A DNA stretch of 26,517 nt from Nemertoderma westbladi (lineage: Eukaryota > Xenacoelomorpha > Nemertodermatida > Nemertodermatidae): contig JAUCBJ010005930.1 in NCBI GenBank assembly GCA_032718475.1, positions 1 through 26,517 of the forward strand, read 5' to 3'. The position numbers were made by a program, and so were the translations under genes. Shown piece by piece: positions 1 to 9,792 of the stretch (position 1 is its first letter; each line of letters opens with the position of its first letter). Below the pieces are notes generated by a model that saw only the letters and a list, made by a program, of their open reading frames with translations, was not told where the DNA came from and searched no databases.

Positions 1-250
1 TACAACAACGAGTAAAACTGAGCAACAATGAGCAACAACGAGCAATAATAAAGTACAATAACGAGTAACAATGAGCAACAATTTATTATTGCTCGCTGTT
101 GCTCGTTTTTGGTCATTATTACTCGTTGTTGCTCATTGTTGCTCGTTGTTGCTCATGGTCACTCGTTGTTGTACTTTTATTGTTGCTAGTTGTTGGTCAA
201 TGGTGCTCGTTGTTGTTCATTGTTGCTCATTGTTGCTCCTTGTTGTACTT
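1..250. repeat. Inverted minisatellite (AACAACGAGC / GCTCGTTGTT)
   Basis: About the first 84 bases are imperfect tandem copies of a roughly 9-12 base unit of the type AACAACGAG/AACAATGAGC. From about 88 to 250 the same unit runs on in reverse complement (GTTGCTCGTTGTTGCTCAT). The tract is therefore a large foldback with its turn near 76-96. The short open frames that cross it are only the repeat read in different phases (Leu/Val/Cys-rich) and are not genes. Its left edge may lie outside the window. Confidence 0.8.
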
Positions 251-1440
251 TTTATTATTGCTATTTTTAGTGATTGATCATATAAGTTGTCACTTTTTGA
301 ATTCTTAAAATATTATATATATTAGATATATATATTATATATATATACATAAACATTCGTGAGTGTTCCTGCTATGCGGCAGGTACCCCAAGGCACTCGA
401 TAGCACTCACATGAGTTACAAACGAACTCACTTTGCAGCGGATGTGGGGTTAGCATCCCGTAAAAGCCTTGACAGCGAAATTTCAGTTTCCATTCACTGC
501 CCCCAGGACAGTGAAATTCCCCCCCCCCCCCCCCCCGTACAATTAATTATACATTAACATATTGAACATCGATGTGCGCTGTGGTAGTAGGCTATAATAA
601 AACTGTACACTTTATTATACTTACTTCACTCAGCGGTTTCCGTGTAAGTAAACTACTTCAATTACGTGTAGAACTAGTAGTGTTATTTGCACATGTTTTT
701 ATTTTGCTTAATATTGAGAACTGAATGCTTTATCGACGAATTGTTAAGGGATTTGAAACATTACATTGTCCACGACATGTAAATTATCCGAATATGTTAA
801 GTTGTGAAACCTGCGTTCCCCGCGGGAGGCGTAATTCGTGGGCTGGCGGCACTTAATAATTTAGTCAGCGTTTGTATGGTATGTTACGGACGCTATTATC
901 AAAATTGTTCTACACTTTCGGTTTTTATTAAAGTAACTAAGTAATCTAAGTAACCTGGTATTTTATTTTTTTACTGTACATAAGCCCTGCATTTTGCATT
1001 GTTGTTTATTATTATAAACTTGTAACATAGTGTTACTACCCCCAAATATCGTAAGTACGTTCTATTATCTATGTAGGGAAATAATTAATTATTACAAATT
1101 AATAAGTAATTAAAAAGGACTAAGGACGATCCAACTCTATTAGTGGGGTCGCTTAAGGCTAAAATATAGCAAAATCGTTAACCCTATTAAACCCTGGGGG
1201 GGGGGGGGGGGGGGGGGGTCAATATGACCCCCCCCCCCGTGGTTTTTTTATTATAATTCTGAAACAAACGCAGTTGGGAATCTGAAATTTTATGACTTTT
1301 CCTAAAAATCTATTGCCTTCCTAGTAGTGAAAACCGTTTTCAAAAATATTGGGTACTTTTCGAGTTATAGCACCATTTTTTAACCCTACTTTTGGCACTT
1401 TTTTTGAGACGTTTTTTGAAAATTACATTTCATTAAATAT
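251..1440. other. AT-rich spacer, no gene seen
   Basis: I see no convincing reading frame or RNA gene here. The stretch holds a TA-rich microsatellite (about 308-350), an 18-base C run (519-536), and a 23-base G run (1196-1218) followed after nine bases by an 11-base C run (1228-1238). Otherwise it is ordinary AT-rich DNA. Confidence 0.6.
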
Positions 1441-2245
1441 GAATTGTAACATTTCTATTTTTGATTTACACCGGTTTTTTGGTGTTAGCAATTGGATGGA
1501 ATTCATATAAATTGATTTAGAAATTTCAAACTTGTTTTTTTCGGTGGGTGCCAAATTTTGGTGCCAGCACCAAATTTTGAAATAAGTCAATTTTGTAAAT
1601 TGATTGTTTGAAACTTGTTTTTTACGCAATTGGGGTTTTTTGGGGTTCTGGATTCGATGAAATATATAGGAGTTGCACCAAGCGTATCAAACTTGTATTT
1701 TTCGGTGCTGTGTGCAAATTTTGGTGCTAGCACGAAATTTTGAAAATCCATTCAATAGATAAAATTGCTTGTGACAATTTATTTCTTGCGTTTTAGAGGT
1801 TTATGGCTGTTCTGAATTCAATGGAAAATATAATTATCGAACTAGACATCTCAAACTTGTATTTTTCGAATGTGGGTGCAAAATGTGGTGCTAGCACCAA
1901 ATTTTGAAAACCATCAAATATATCAATTGATTGTGTCACCTTGTTTCTTGCGTTATACGGGTTTGTGATGGTTCTGAAATCAATGGAATCAGTAAAAATT
2001 TCATAAGAGTTCTCAAACTTGTATTTTTCGCCGGTGGGTGAAAATTGTTGTGCCAGCACCAAATTTTGGAAAATATGCAAATTGATAAGTAGATAGTATC
2101 ACCTTGTTTCTTGCGTTATACGGGTTTATGAGGGTCCTGAATCCGATGGAATCAATAAAACCAGCACTGGACATCGCAAACTTGTACTTTTTGGTGATGG
2201 GTACGAAATTTGGTGCTAGCACCAAAATTTGTCAAATTACGCCGA
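1440..2245. repeat. Satellite, about 163-bp unit, five copies
   Basis: The motif TGCTAGC or TGCCAGC, inside GGTGCTAGCACCAAATTTTG, recurs at 1562, 1725, 1889, 2051 and 2214, a spacing of 162-164 bases. Each unit also carries a CAAACTTGTATTTTTCGG block before the motif and a TTGTTTCTTGCGTTATACGG-like block after it. The core is a near-perfect palindrome of about 28 bases centred on GCTAGC. Units differ at many positions, so this is an old or unhomogenised array. Short minus-strand frames across it are the same unit translated repeatedly and do not support a protein. Confidence 0.85.
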
Positions 2246-2502
2246 AAAATACAAGTAGCAATGATCTGGCATATTAGAAATGTATTCCATTAGAATCAGC
2301 GCCCTCGAAAACCTGAAAATGTGAATTTATAGCATCGTATAAGTGAATTAAAAATTTTGTGTTCTAACTGAAAAGTGCTGGTTACTTGTTTTTTTCATTT
2401 TTTTCCTACGCAGAGAGGACTAAACAGCCATTTATAGTAATCATATCATTTTTAAATATTTTCCAATGTATTTTGCACCCACACATTATGGCATTGGGTG
2501 TG

Positions 2503-2802
2503 TTAGTTTGCATGATAGCACGAATAACAGCTATTCTCCGTGTGTTTACTGTAGCAAACCAAAACCCCATTGCACACTAATTTCAGTCGCATTACAATAG
2601 TCGATATACCACGACGAATAGCCCTCAGAGAGACCGGCCTCGAGCTTTTCCAGCATGTTAGCGGCTTGTCTTCCACCCGTTCTTCCACACCTGTTAGATA
2701 GGGATTAGGCATTGTGGCGCTAACGTGGCCAGGGGCAGCTTGGGTCCATGTTGGGCTGGGGATAAAGGGCGGCTTGCCACTGCCGGCCCTATATGAACTC
2801 AA
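2503..2802 (-). pseudogene. Possible remnant of a divergent gene upstream of element U copy 1
   Basis: This is an open frame of 99 codons on the minus strand, pointing away from the element U reading frame that starts at 2880. I do not recognise it. It is listed because a plus-strand remnant (18048-18274) sits in the same relative place and orientation next to copy 2. Both share a loose pattern: an Arg-Ala start, then Pro-x3-Gln, then about ten residues to another Pro. After about 2650 a different frame also reads plausibly, so if real it is frameshifted. The similarity is weak and judged by eye; it could be chance. Confidence 0.25.
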
Positions 2803-2879
2803 ATAACTATAATAATTATCGACTCATTGGTTCACTTCTGCTGGATTATTAATATATTTACTCATTTACAATAACAATA

Positions 2880-4354
2880 ATGGATACTTCTAAAGACGAT
2901 TCAAAGGACAATCTCGATACGCAGCAACAACAACAACTTTCAGAGGAATATCGCCGAGGTATGAGAGAGATGATGGATGATTTATTGACACCCGGAGCAC
3001 CACAACAGCATACAAAGCTGCTAATGTCCCCCGTAGAGATATCAGAACAACTTCATTATCGCGCCTTCATGAACAGATGCACCAATATTGATGGATCATA
3101 CAAGCCATTTGTTATATCCGCACATCCACGTGACCTCATATACTCCGAAGATGTTCATGAGCGACAAGATTTGGAAATGTGGCGCTATCACGTACGAAAG
3201 CAACGAGAGAATACCGCCCAGATGGATAAGGAAGATGCGATTCGGGACGCCATGTCAACAAACAATGCGGAAGCTAATGACAATGCAGCTAGTTTTGAGG
3301 ATTTAATTACTTTCCTCAGAGAAACGTATTTGAACCTGGCGGCATCTCAAAATCTGCAAACTCATTACCCCAAACCATCCACCCTGATCCAATAGGGGAA
3401 CTTATGCGTTTGTACCATACGATGATGTACCTCACTGTGGCTAGACCTTTACCCGTGATGCCGGATTGTTTCGACGCCATGGAAGAGTATTGTAAAACTG
3501 GTTCCCGATCTCCGCACGTAAGTCGTCAGGACTTTAAATTATGGTATTACTGTGACAAACTGCCCACACCCTAACCAACAAGTAAACCCCCGTGAACGTT
3601 GCTCTAAACATAGTTACACGCATTTCACGTATGAAGGATACAAGCACGATTTATTCGGCATGGATGAAAGAGCCTTAAAGAAATTGCGTAAAATGGAGCG
3701 TTTACCCATTGACATCCTATGATTCTCAGTGTGACCCCCGGCTCCAAAAGTTCAACCGTCTCCAGTTCTTCCCCAGGATTTTGGCCCTTTAAATGAAGAT
3801 TACTATGAGTACCGAGACATGCTTCTACCGGAACACCTGATCCCTCAAGAAGAACCGGTGATAACCCCCTTAGTCCCACTCGGACTCAGAAGAGGAGTTG
3901 GGATATCCTGAGCCGTGACGCCAGGTGAACTGTTGACACCAGGTGTAATCATACCCCCCCCCCCCCCCCCCCCCGCGATGAAACCACTCAACTGATAATG
4001 TCGTCTAGCTTAGCCGGTATCCATGCGCATTTATTCACGACTCCATCCGGTACCTTGTTAACAGAACTCGCTTTGTTGGAGGCCATGGTCAACACTGGGT
4101 TCCAACAAAAAAATTAATACATTGAGAGCTTGTATCGCCGAAGGGGACCTACAATCCTTCTCAGATTTTCTCTCCGATCTCCGAGCTGAGGCTAGAGAGA
4201 AAGAATGACGCAGGGAAGAAGCGACAGCGTTGGAGGATGCCGACCTCACCGTCTACCACCAACCTTATGTCGAATCGTTGCTGGAGGGTTTTCAACCTAA
4301 ACGTTACATTCACCCTTCCATGCAGCACAAGGTCTTCGGCATCAAGCAACCGTG
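2880..4354 (+). pseudogene. Element U copy 1, upstream part: unrecognised decayed coding region
   Basis: The start at 2880 has a good Kozak context (A at -3, G at +4). The first 165 or so codons are intact: Gln-rich near residues 15-20, then charged, ending in a block with the motif FLRETYLNLA. Near 3372 a one-base shift moves the frame, which continues through TMMYLT and PLPVMPD to MEEYC. A second shift falls inside a putative zinc finger of C-x2-C then C-x2-H type (about 3552-3615). Further stops lie at 3720 and 3909. A 21-base C run (3954-3974) precedes a new ATG at 3998, followed by a charged helical region with another shift near 4110 and a stop near 4207. The frame then runs to 4354, where the Merlin element is inserted. 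The same order of motifs appears in copy 2 (16475-17997, minus), so the frame was once under protein-level selection. I recognise no family; virus-like or selfish origin is inference. Confidence 0.65.
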
Positions 4355-4404
4355 GGTATTAGTATTGCCTGTGACCCCACTTTTTGATGAAAAAAACTAG
4401 CTAG
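4355..4404 (+). repeat. Merlin left terminal inverted repeat
   Basis: These 50 bases match the reverse complement of 6027-6076 at 48 positions; the mismatches are at element positions 12 and 46. The sequence starts GGTATTAGTATTGCCTGTGA and contains a CCCCACTTTTTGATG block. Confidence 0.9.
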
Positions 4405-4607
4405 TAATTTATGATATACTAGCTACATATGTTGGTATTATGTTTGCCCCACTCAAGTTCTACATTCTGGAACATTTTTCTTGTGTTGCTATGGTAACCA
4501 AGTGTTGTAAATAATGATTTATTGAAGGTTAATCGAATATGTTATTTAATGAATATAACAATGTAAATTGATTAGTTTTTTGTTTTTAAACTGAATTAAA
4601 CAGATTT

Positions 4608-5687
4608 CTATAATTCGCTATTGTTTATTAGTGTTATCAGTTTGCTGAATGGGGCCTCCCTGTTGTAATTTCGCCACCAAAATTCAGCGAGATGATTCTG
4701 TAACAGGTTCTTATTGGTTCCTCTCTTGTTCCTCATCAAGCCTAGCTTGGCATGTCCCCACATCCCTTCTATCCGCTGGGTATGAGCGCCATTTACAGGG
4801 TTCACGAATCTTCCTTTACCCTTTGTACAGTGTTTTACACTGATGTGCGAATACATTCCACTCCCGTCTTTGCAACTCCAAGGGAATCTTTTATTAGTGA
4901 TTCCAACCCTCCTTCCGCAGTACGCCCCCCACTCATCAGATACTATTTTTGTACCTCCTTTCACCTGACTTTCAACAATAGGACGCAATGTCTCATGATC
5001 TCTCCTTTCCACTTCAAATAATCGTACGTCGGTCGAATTCCCTTTCTTATGAACCAACCCAAAGATCCACGGTCCTTCTACTGCCTTTCCATAATTCCTA
5101 CGTGATGAGTTCTTTACTCGATCACCCGACAACTTTCGCCCTCGATTGTATTTTCTCCTTCCCCTGAATAGAGATTCGTCTATTTGCACCTCTTCTCCTA
5201 GTCCTCCCATTGGAGGAGCTGCCATCATCTCTACCCGCATCAGCTCTCGCAAAAAGTTATGCCAATCAACCATTGTAGCGTTATTCATATAACCTACTAT
5301 CCCTCCTAGGAAACAGTGCGTCGCAGACATTGTCAATTTCATGATGAAGCAATACATCAAGTAAAATATCTGCTTGATAAGAAGATTCATACTAGCTGAA
5401 AACCATGTCCCCTCCCTACATAAACTTTGATGCCTTTTAGGGCCTGTACAACGCCACTCTAATCGTGAATATCCATACCGTAGCCTTCGGGTCACTTTTG
5501 CAGGAAACCCGCAATTCTCTACTTTACAAACTGATATTGCATCATTAGAAGGTAACATCCCTTGTCGTTGAGCGTAATTAATAGCATCATCCTCCGTTTT
5601 TAAATATGAAACCAATTCCTCTATATTTGGATCGTGGCAGTTTGGCCTCCTATAATCGTGCCTGATGGCGTCATCTTTCCTATCCAT
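4608..5687 (-). CDS. Merlin/ISXO2-like DDE transposase
   Basis: This intact frame of 359 codons would encode the enzyme that cuts and pastes the surrounding Merlin element. The N-terminal part has a zinc-ribbon-like set of cysteines (C54, C59, C80, C90), as is usual in the IS1595/ISXO2 group. The catalytic triad is visible: D170 in QIDES, D251 in SDEWGAY, and E307 in QRIEGMW. The motif around the last acid (HTQRIEGMWGHAK) is characteristic of this superfamily. Length fits Merlin transposases. The start at 5687 is the first Met in the frame and lies about 390 bases inside the right inverted repeat. No stop or frameshift is visible, so activity is possible. It is unrelated in function to the element U sequence it interrupts. 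Confidence 0.93.
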   Translation of the reverse strand: MDRKDDAIRHDYRRPNCHDPNIEELVSYLKTEDDAINYAQRQGMLPSNDAISVCKVENCGFPAKVTRRLRYGYSRLEWRCTGPKRHQSLCREGTWFSASMNLLIKQIFYLMYCFIMKLTMSATHCFLGGIVGYMNNATMVDWHNFLRELMRVEMMAAPPMGGLGEEVQIDESLFRGRRKYNRGRKLSGDRVKNSSRRNYGKAVEGPWIFGLVHKKGNSTDVRLFEVERRDHETLRPIVESQVKGGTKIVSDEWGAYCGRRVGITNKRFPWSCKDGSGMYSHISVKHCTKGKGRFVNPVNGAHTQRIEGMWGHAKLGLMRNKRGTNKNLLQNHLAEFWWRNYNREAPFSKLITLINNSEL

Positions 5688-6026
5688 GACCAGACAACAC
5701 AGTTAATAGCTATTAAACTTGAAATATTTTTTGTTCAAAATGCAGTATTATAGATATAGCTATGAAAAACACAGTAACATTTGACGTCGTTGTTATTGAA
5801 GGTTTGACTGAATATAATGTTCCAGAAACTCATAACTATGGTTTTTACACGCAAAATTAAGCAATTTTATTGTACATAACTTTTCAAAACTAACATTCTT
5901 AAAACGCCTTTTTTCTCCAAAATGGTAACCATGGCAACTGTCAAATAACATTCTGGAACATCGCAATAGATCGTTCTATCTAGTTAGTTTTTTTCAGTTT
6001 AGTTAGACTCTATCTAAATAGACTAT

Positions 6027-6076
6027 CTAGTTAGTTTTTTTCATCAAAAAGTGGGGTCACAGGCCATACTAATACC
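6027..6076 (-). repeat. Merlin right terminal inverted repeat
   Basis: Reverse complement of 4355-4404 with two mismatches in 50. It marks the right end of the transposon; the interrupted element U frame resumes just after it. Confidence 0.9.
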
Positions 6077-7984
6077 TCCGTGCATCTTCGGCGAGCCCGC
6101 TGAAACCACTTGTGCTATCGCTGATGTTCCGATGCTAACGACCCCTACCTTAGAACCATTACGTGTAGATGGTGGATTAGTTCCCCTTTCTCGCACTCGA
6201 GCCGACCTAATTCGAGAAAGGGTCCACGGAAAAAAAATGTAGCGTGTCGTCCTTTAAATTATGCCTTCTACGGAATCAAAGACCATCCTCGGTTTGTGAT
6301 GCTCAAACAACACTACGTCATACAACCAGAACACTCTGGATGGGACATGCGATTCTTACCATTGGTGAACCCCTTAGACCTCATAGAACTGGAGGCTTTG
6401 CATCAAAATTTGGATTATTTGGTGAAATTAAACTCATTTAAAAAACCTTATAATATAGTAACAATAGAAGCCAGTTCACCTCCACCCTTTAATTTGGAGA
6501 CATTTATGGATTACCGTCGCCTCGTACACTGGAATTTAGATATAACTTTCGTGGAAGATGATTTGAAATATATCGAACCAAATGCAAATACTAATGAGAT
6601 GCCTAGCCATGAATCCATAAGAATAGCACGTGGAGAACCCGGTTCATTGGATACTCTATGAAAACCAGTAGAACTGACCACCGAAGTAGCTAAGGCTAAA
6701 TGGTTACATACAGTTAATGCTATTATTGCTATTCGTAGTTACGGCATTATGATTTACGACAATGAAGGCTTAGTGCCAGACCATGAGCTCGGTTCAACTC
6801 AGTTGATTCATATCCGCGGCCTCACTGGAGCCATGCACATTTTTATGCGTACTTGTTGTGGTACCAACAGCGTTTTCCCAGCCTTGACCACCTATCAACG
6901 CCGTGCGAGACATCAACAGTTTGTTAAAGCGGAGGCTTACGTTAACGATATGAATCGACACCCGGCCATGGGAATAGACGCAGCTTTATTGCTGCAACCT
7001 GTATTGGACATTCTCTTAGATGAATCAATTTATAAACTCGGTTCAGCCATATATCGGGATTTGACAGACGATTTCCCGATCGTCCACGACATACCCTATC
7101 CCTTTGTCGACACCCAAGTCATCCTTCCTTGGGCACAATCCCGCGGCTTCTTCCGGGCCATGTATCAACGTAACGCTAACGATACATATAGCAGAGTTGA
7201 CCGTACGTCCTCTGGCCATATCGCGTTTCAAGAGTATGGTTGGAACTTCAAAGAGACTGATCGCGAGATGTATTCCAAGGTCTATGGTGATTCATATTCG
7301 CCTTATTACTTTCAAGGACCACTCACCACCCCTGGTGCTGTATATCGCTTCATGAGCATCCTTTTGCGCCCCTCGTTAGCGATATACCTCATAATATTCA
7401 GAGACGTATGTATTTCCAATCTCCATCAATCAGTGATCGAGAGACCCATTATCAAACCTGGTTTATTGGTTGGACAAATACAGACTGACGTTATGGACGT
7501 CCCCAACCAAGCAGAGGAACCAATCCACCTAGAAGCGACCGCAGTAGCCACTACTGTCGTGCTCACCCCCGACAACGAGTCTGCCTTGATTGACTGGTAT
7601 TGCGGGACCGTGCGGCTCACAATTCCAGGTTTTCGTTATACGTTATTTCGCAAACATGTCCGTTGTGCGCATTGTGGTCTTCGCACACATAAGGCTCCCA
7701 CCCAACCTGGAGTTCTTTGTGAGCGTCTCACCGATAGTCGTATCAAACTTCATTGTCCCTACTGCCGTATTAACGACAATCACATCTTCTTCTCCTGTTT
7801 GGTCTTTGCCACCCAGTGCGAGTGTTGCCAACTTAAGAGACACAGTAGTCCAAACTGCCCCTTTGGCCCCGACATCGAGGTAGAAGATGAAACAAGCGTC
7901 ACAAGATATATCCGATCGTGGAAAGGATGCGCAGATCTCAACGCGATTACCACATCCCGATACGCTGAAAAGTTCGCACAATAA
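6077..7984 (+). pseudogene. Element U copy 1, downstream part: unrecognised protein with Cys-rich C-terminus
   Basis: After the Merlin insertion the frame reads on in coding style to a run of seven A (about 6233-6239), where a shift occurs. From about 6242 to 7984 one frame is open except for a single TGA at 6659-6661. The longest uninterrupted part (6749-7984, 411 codons) has no motif I know. Its last third is Cys-rich: C-x2-C at residues 306/309, C324, C-x2-C at 336/339, C350, C357, C359, C360 and C370, probably a zinc-binding domain. No signal peptide is apparent. It lies directly downstream of the 2880-4354 region on the same strand, so both may be parts of one large protein or adjacent genes of one element. 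No matching sequence is seen beside copy 2. Few breaks over about 1.7 kb mean decay is partial. Confidence 0.6.
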
Positions 7985-8566
7985 TTTAAATACAATTATT
8001 AAAAGTTTGACATCCGAATAAAATAAGATTACGCCTTAGCAGCCCACGACTTGTTGAGTCTCACTCAACGTGTTGGCGGGCCTATTTTACACAAGCAGTG
8101 ATACCTTTACAATATGGTAATTCCAGATGTTTGAGTTACAGCCAGTAGTGTGTTCTTTGCATATTTAACATTAGCCTATGGGGAGTATTGTTGTTGTAAG
8201 ATAAGTCAGGGGAAGGGGAGGTTGATTGACAGACACTTCTAAGCTTTGATATTTAGCCGCTCTAGGTAGACTTACATTAGGCAAATTCCAAGTGATTTCC
8301 TAAAGGTTATTTATTTCCTATTAGGTTCCTATTAGGATCCAATAGGACGTTATTTGAAAGCGTTACTGTATCATAATTTTTATGAAAATTTAATATTTAG
8401 TTTAGTAAACTTTATTATTTAGCTCTAATAGGTTTTTAAAGACGCTAAATCGAATGCGATTATATTCCATTCCCAAAATTCAACGGTATACTATTTTTCG
8501 GGCATCTAAGAAGAATTCAAATTTAGAAATATTCAAGAATCTGAAAATACGCCCAAGTTTCAATAT
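7985..8566. other. Spacer, no gene seen
   Basis: AT-rich DNA without a supported gene. CCTATTAGG-like words recur near 8318-8345. From about 8425 to 8520 the sequence resembles, in direct orientation, the left arm of the inverted repeat that follows (TCGCTGAATCGAATGTGAG-like words). Confidence 0.5.
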
Positions 8567-8891
8567 CAACACATTTTTATAGATGTTCTGGGTCGCTGAA
8601 TCGAATGTGAGATTACTCTAAAACCAGAATTCATAGACGTACCTCATTTTTAGCGCACTAAGATTATGACACGTGGCACCTCAAATTTCGAAAATTAAGA
8701 AAATATGTCCCAGGTTTTTAGTACAAGATACAAATGAAGATAAAAATGTTTTTTTAGTGTTTTTTCCAAATCTCATAAATTTTAAAATGTGCCACGCCTA
8801 AATCTGTTGTGCCCAAAAATGAAGTACCACTAGATGCTTTAGAGTACTCTCATTCGAATCAGCGACACAGAAAATCTATAAAAATGCGTTG
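8567..8891. repeat. Large imperfect inverted repeat, arms about 140 bp
   Basis: The left arm (about 8567-8715) and the reverse complement of the right arm (about 8750-8891) align through CAACACATTTTTATAGAT, TCGCTGAATCGAATG, ACTCTAAA, CTCATTTTT and GTGGCAC blocks. The arms differ at many positions, so it is old. Related words (ATTAGAATCAGCG) occur at the edge of the 163-bp satellite near 2290. It encodes nothing visible; a decayed foldback element or two inverted satellite monomers are both possible. Confidence 0.7.
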
Positions 8892-8999
8892 AAATAATAG
8901 GGGCAATTCTACCCCCCCCCCCCCCCAGGCCCCAGTACTACAGTAATAGGGTTAATTCTACTACTACTAGTATCGGCATGCTGCATTGCAGCTGCATTT

Positions 9000-9743
9000 T
9001 TAAGAATGCTGTGCCGGCTTGTCGACAAAATTGCGCCGCCACAACTCCCTATCACCCATGACATTTGCTAGATCATCCGCATCTTCAAGGCCAGTGTCCT
9101 TTAAGATGCGTCTCAAGAAAGTCATGGGCTGTCCTCCATGCTTATTCACTCCATGAGGCTGCCAAAGTACAAGATTATGCACTGGCTGGTCCTCACGGCG
9201 AAAGCAATGTCCTGCAAAGCGGAGGCGATTTTGTTCTAGTGTCAAGCTTGGGGGAACCAATGAGACACCTCCAATGTTATATAGTGTCTGGTTGGAGATG
9301 TGTGCATTGTACTTGACACAATGAACCCGGCGTAGCATTCTTGTGAATGTGCCATCCAGAGATTTGGTATCCTCAGCAGTTAGAGCCCAGCATGGACTCC
9401 CATAGAGGAGTACTGGAACTACTGTTGCTCTAAATAATCGGACCTTAAGTTTCTGAGAGTACTCCTAAGTCATCAGCAAAGTCTAGATCAGTTAGGTACT
9501 TGGCAGGATTTCCTCGACTTCTGGAGCCAGTTGGTGGAGTTATCATCACCCCATCATCATTATGATGATCTAAGGACATGCGTAGAACATAGTCAACCAC
9601 AATTATGAACAAGAATGGTGCAAGTGTGTCTCCCTGGAGGACGCCCCATAACACTTCAAATGGTTCTGTGTCACCATCAACAGTAGACACAAATGTTTTC
9701 GAACCATCGTATACTGATCTGATTGCTGCAATAATTTCATCAG
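9000..9743 (-). pseudogene. Non-LTR retrotransposon reverse transcriptase remnant
   Basis: The minus strand encodes the later part of a reverse transcriptase. The block VLQGDTLAPFLFIIVVDYV is followed by the catalytic DFADD (YADD-box equivalent, about 9465-9480). The frame then shifts, and the next segment (KVRLFRATVVPVLLYG, and a C-terminal LRFAGHCFRRED and GQPMTF tail) is in another frame. In intact relatives about 100 residues separate these two segments, so there is an internal deletion near 9450 as well as loss of the whole 5' half, including the endonuclease. The tail ends with a stop at 9000-9002. It looks RTE/CR1-like but I cannot assign the clade. It is non-functional. Confidence 0.85.
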
Positions 9744-9792
9744 GAAATTATTGCAGCTATCAGATCAGTATACGATGGTTCGACAACATTTG
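9690..9792. repeat. 49-bp foldback at the 5' end of the non-LTR copy
   Basis: Bases 9690-9738 are the reverse complement of 9744-9792 with two mismatches, separated by the five bases ATCAG. Both arms encode the same stretch of reverse transcriptase (IIAAIRSVYDGS) in opposite directions. This is an inverted duplication inside the target-site repeats, so it arose during insertion or was already in the template. Confidence 0.92.

Larger units (their letters stand above)
4355..6076. mobile_element. Merlin-type DNA transposon, apparently complete
   Basis: This 1722-bp element has 50-bp terminal inverted repeats (4355-4404 and 6027-6076) with two mismatches, beginning GGTATTAGTAT. It encodes one intact transposase on the minus strand. 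Its insertion splits element U: the interrupted frame ends at 4354 and resumes at about 6077. A target duplication is not clean: both flanks share CCGTG (4350-4354 and 6078-6082) with one extra base on the right, whereas Merlin and IS1016 elements usually make 8-9 bp duplications. The near-identical ends and the open transposase suggest a fairly recent insertion. Confidence 0.9.

Noticed and set aside
1423-2225. Minus-strand frames of 68-95 codons with repeated peptide FQNLVLAP-like
   Set aside because: They are the 163-bp satellite translated unit by unit; no start, codon pattern or homology supports a gene.
1440-2245. CRISPR-like array (regular repeats with palindromic core)
   Set aside because: The period is a full 163-bp satellite monomer with similarity throughout the unit, not short repeats with unique spacers, and the DNA is animal.
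4346-6085. Clean 8-9 bp target duplication for Merlin
   Set aside because: Only CCGTG is shared and it is offset by one base on the right, so I report it as imperfect.
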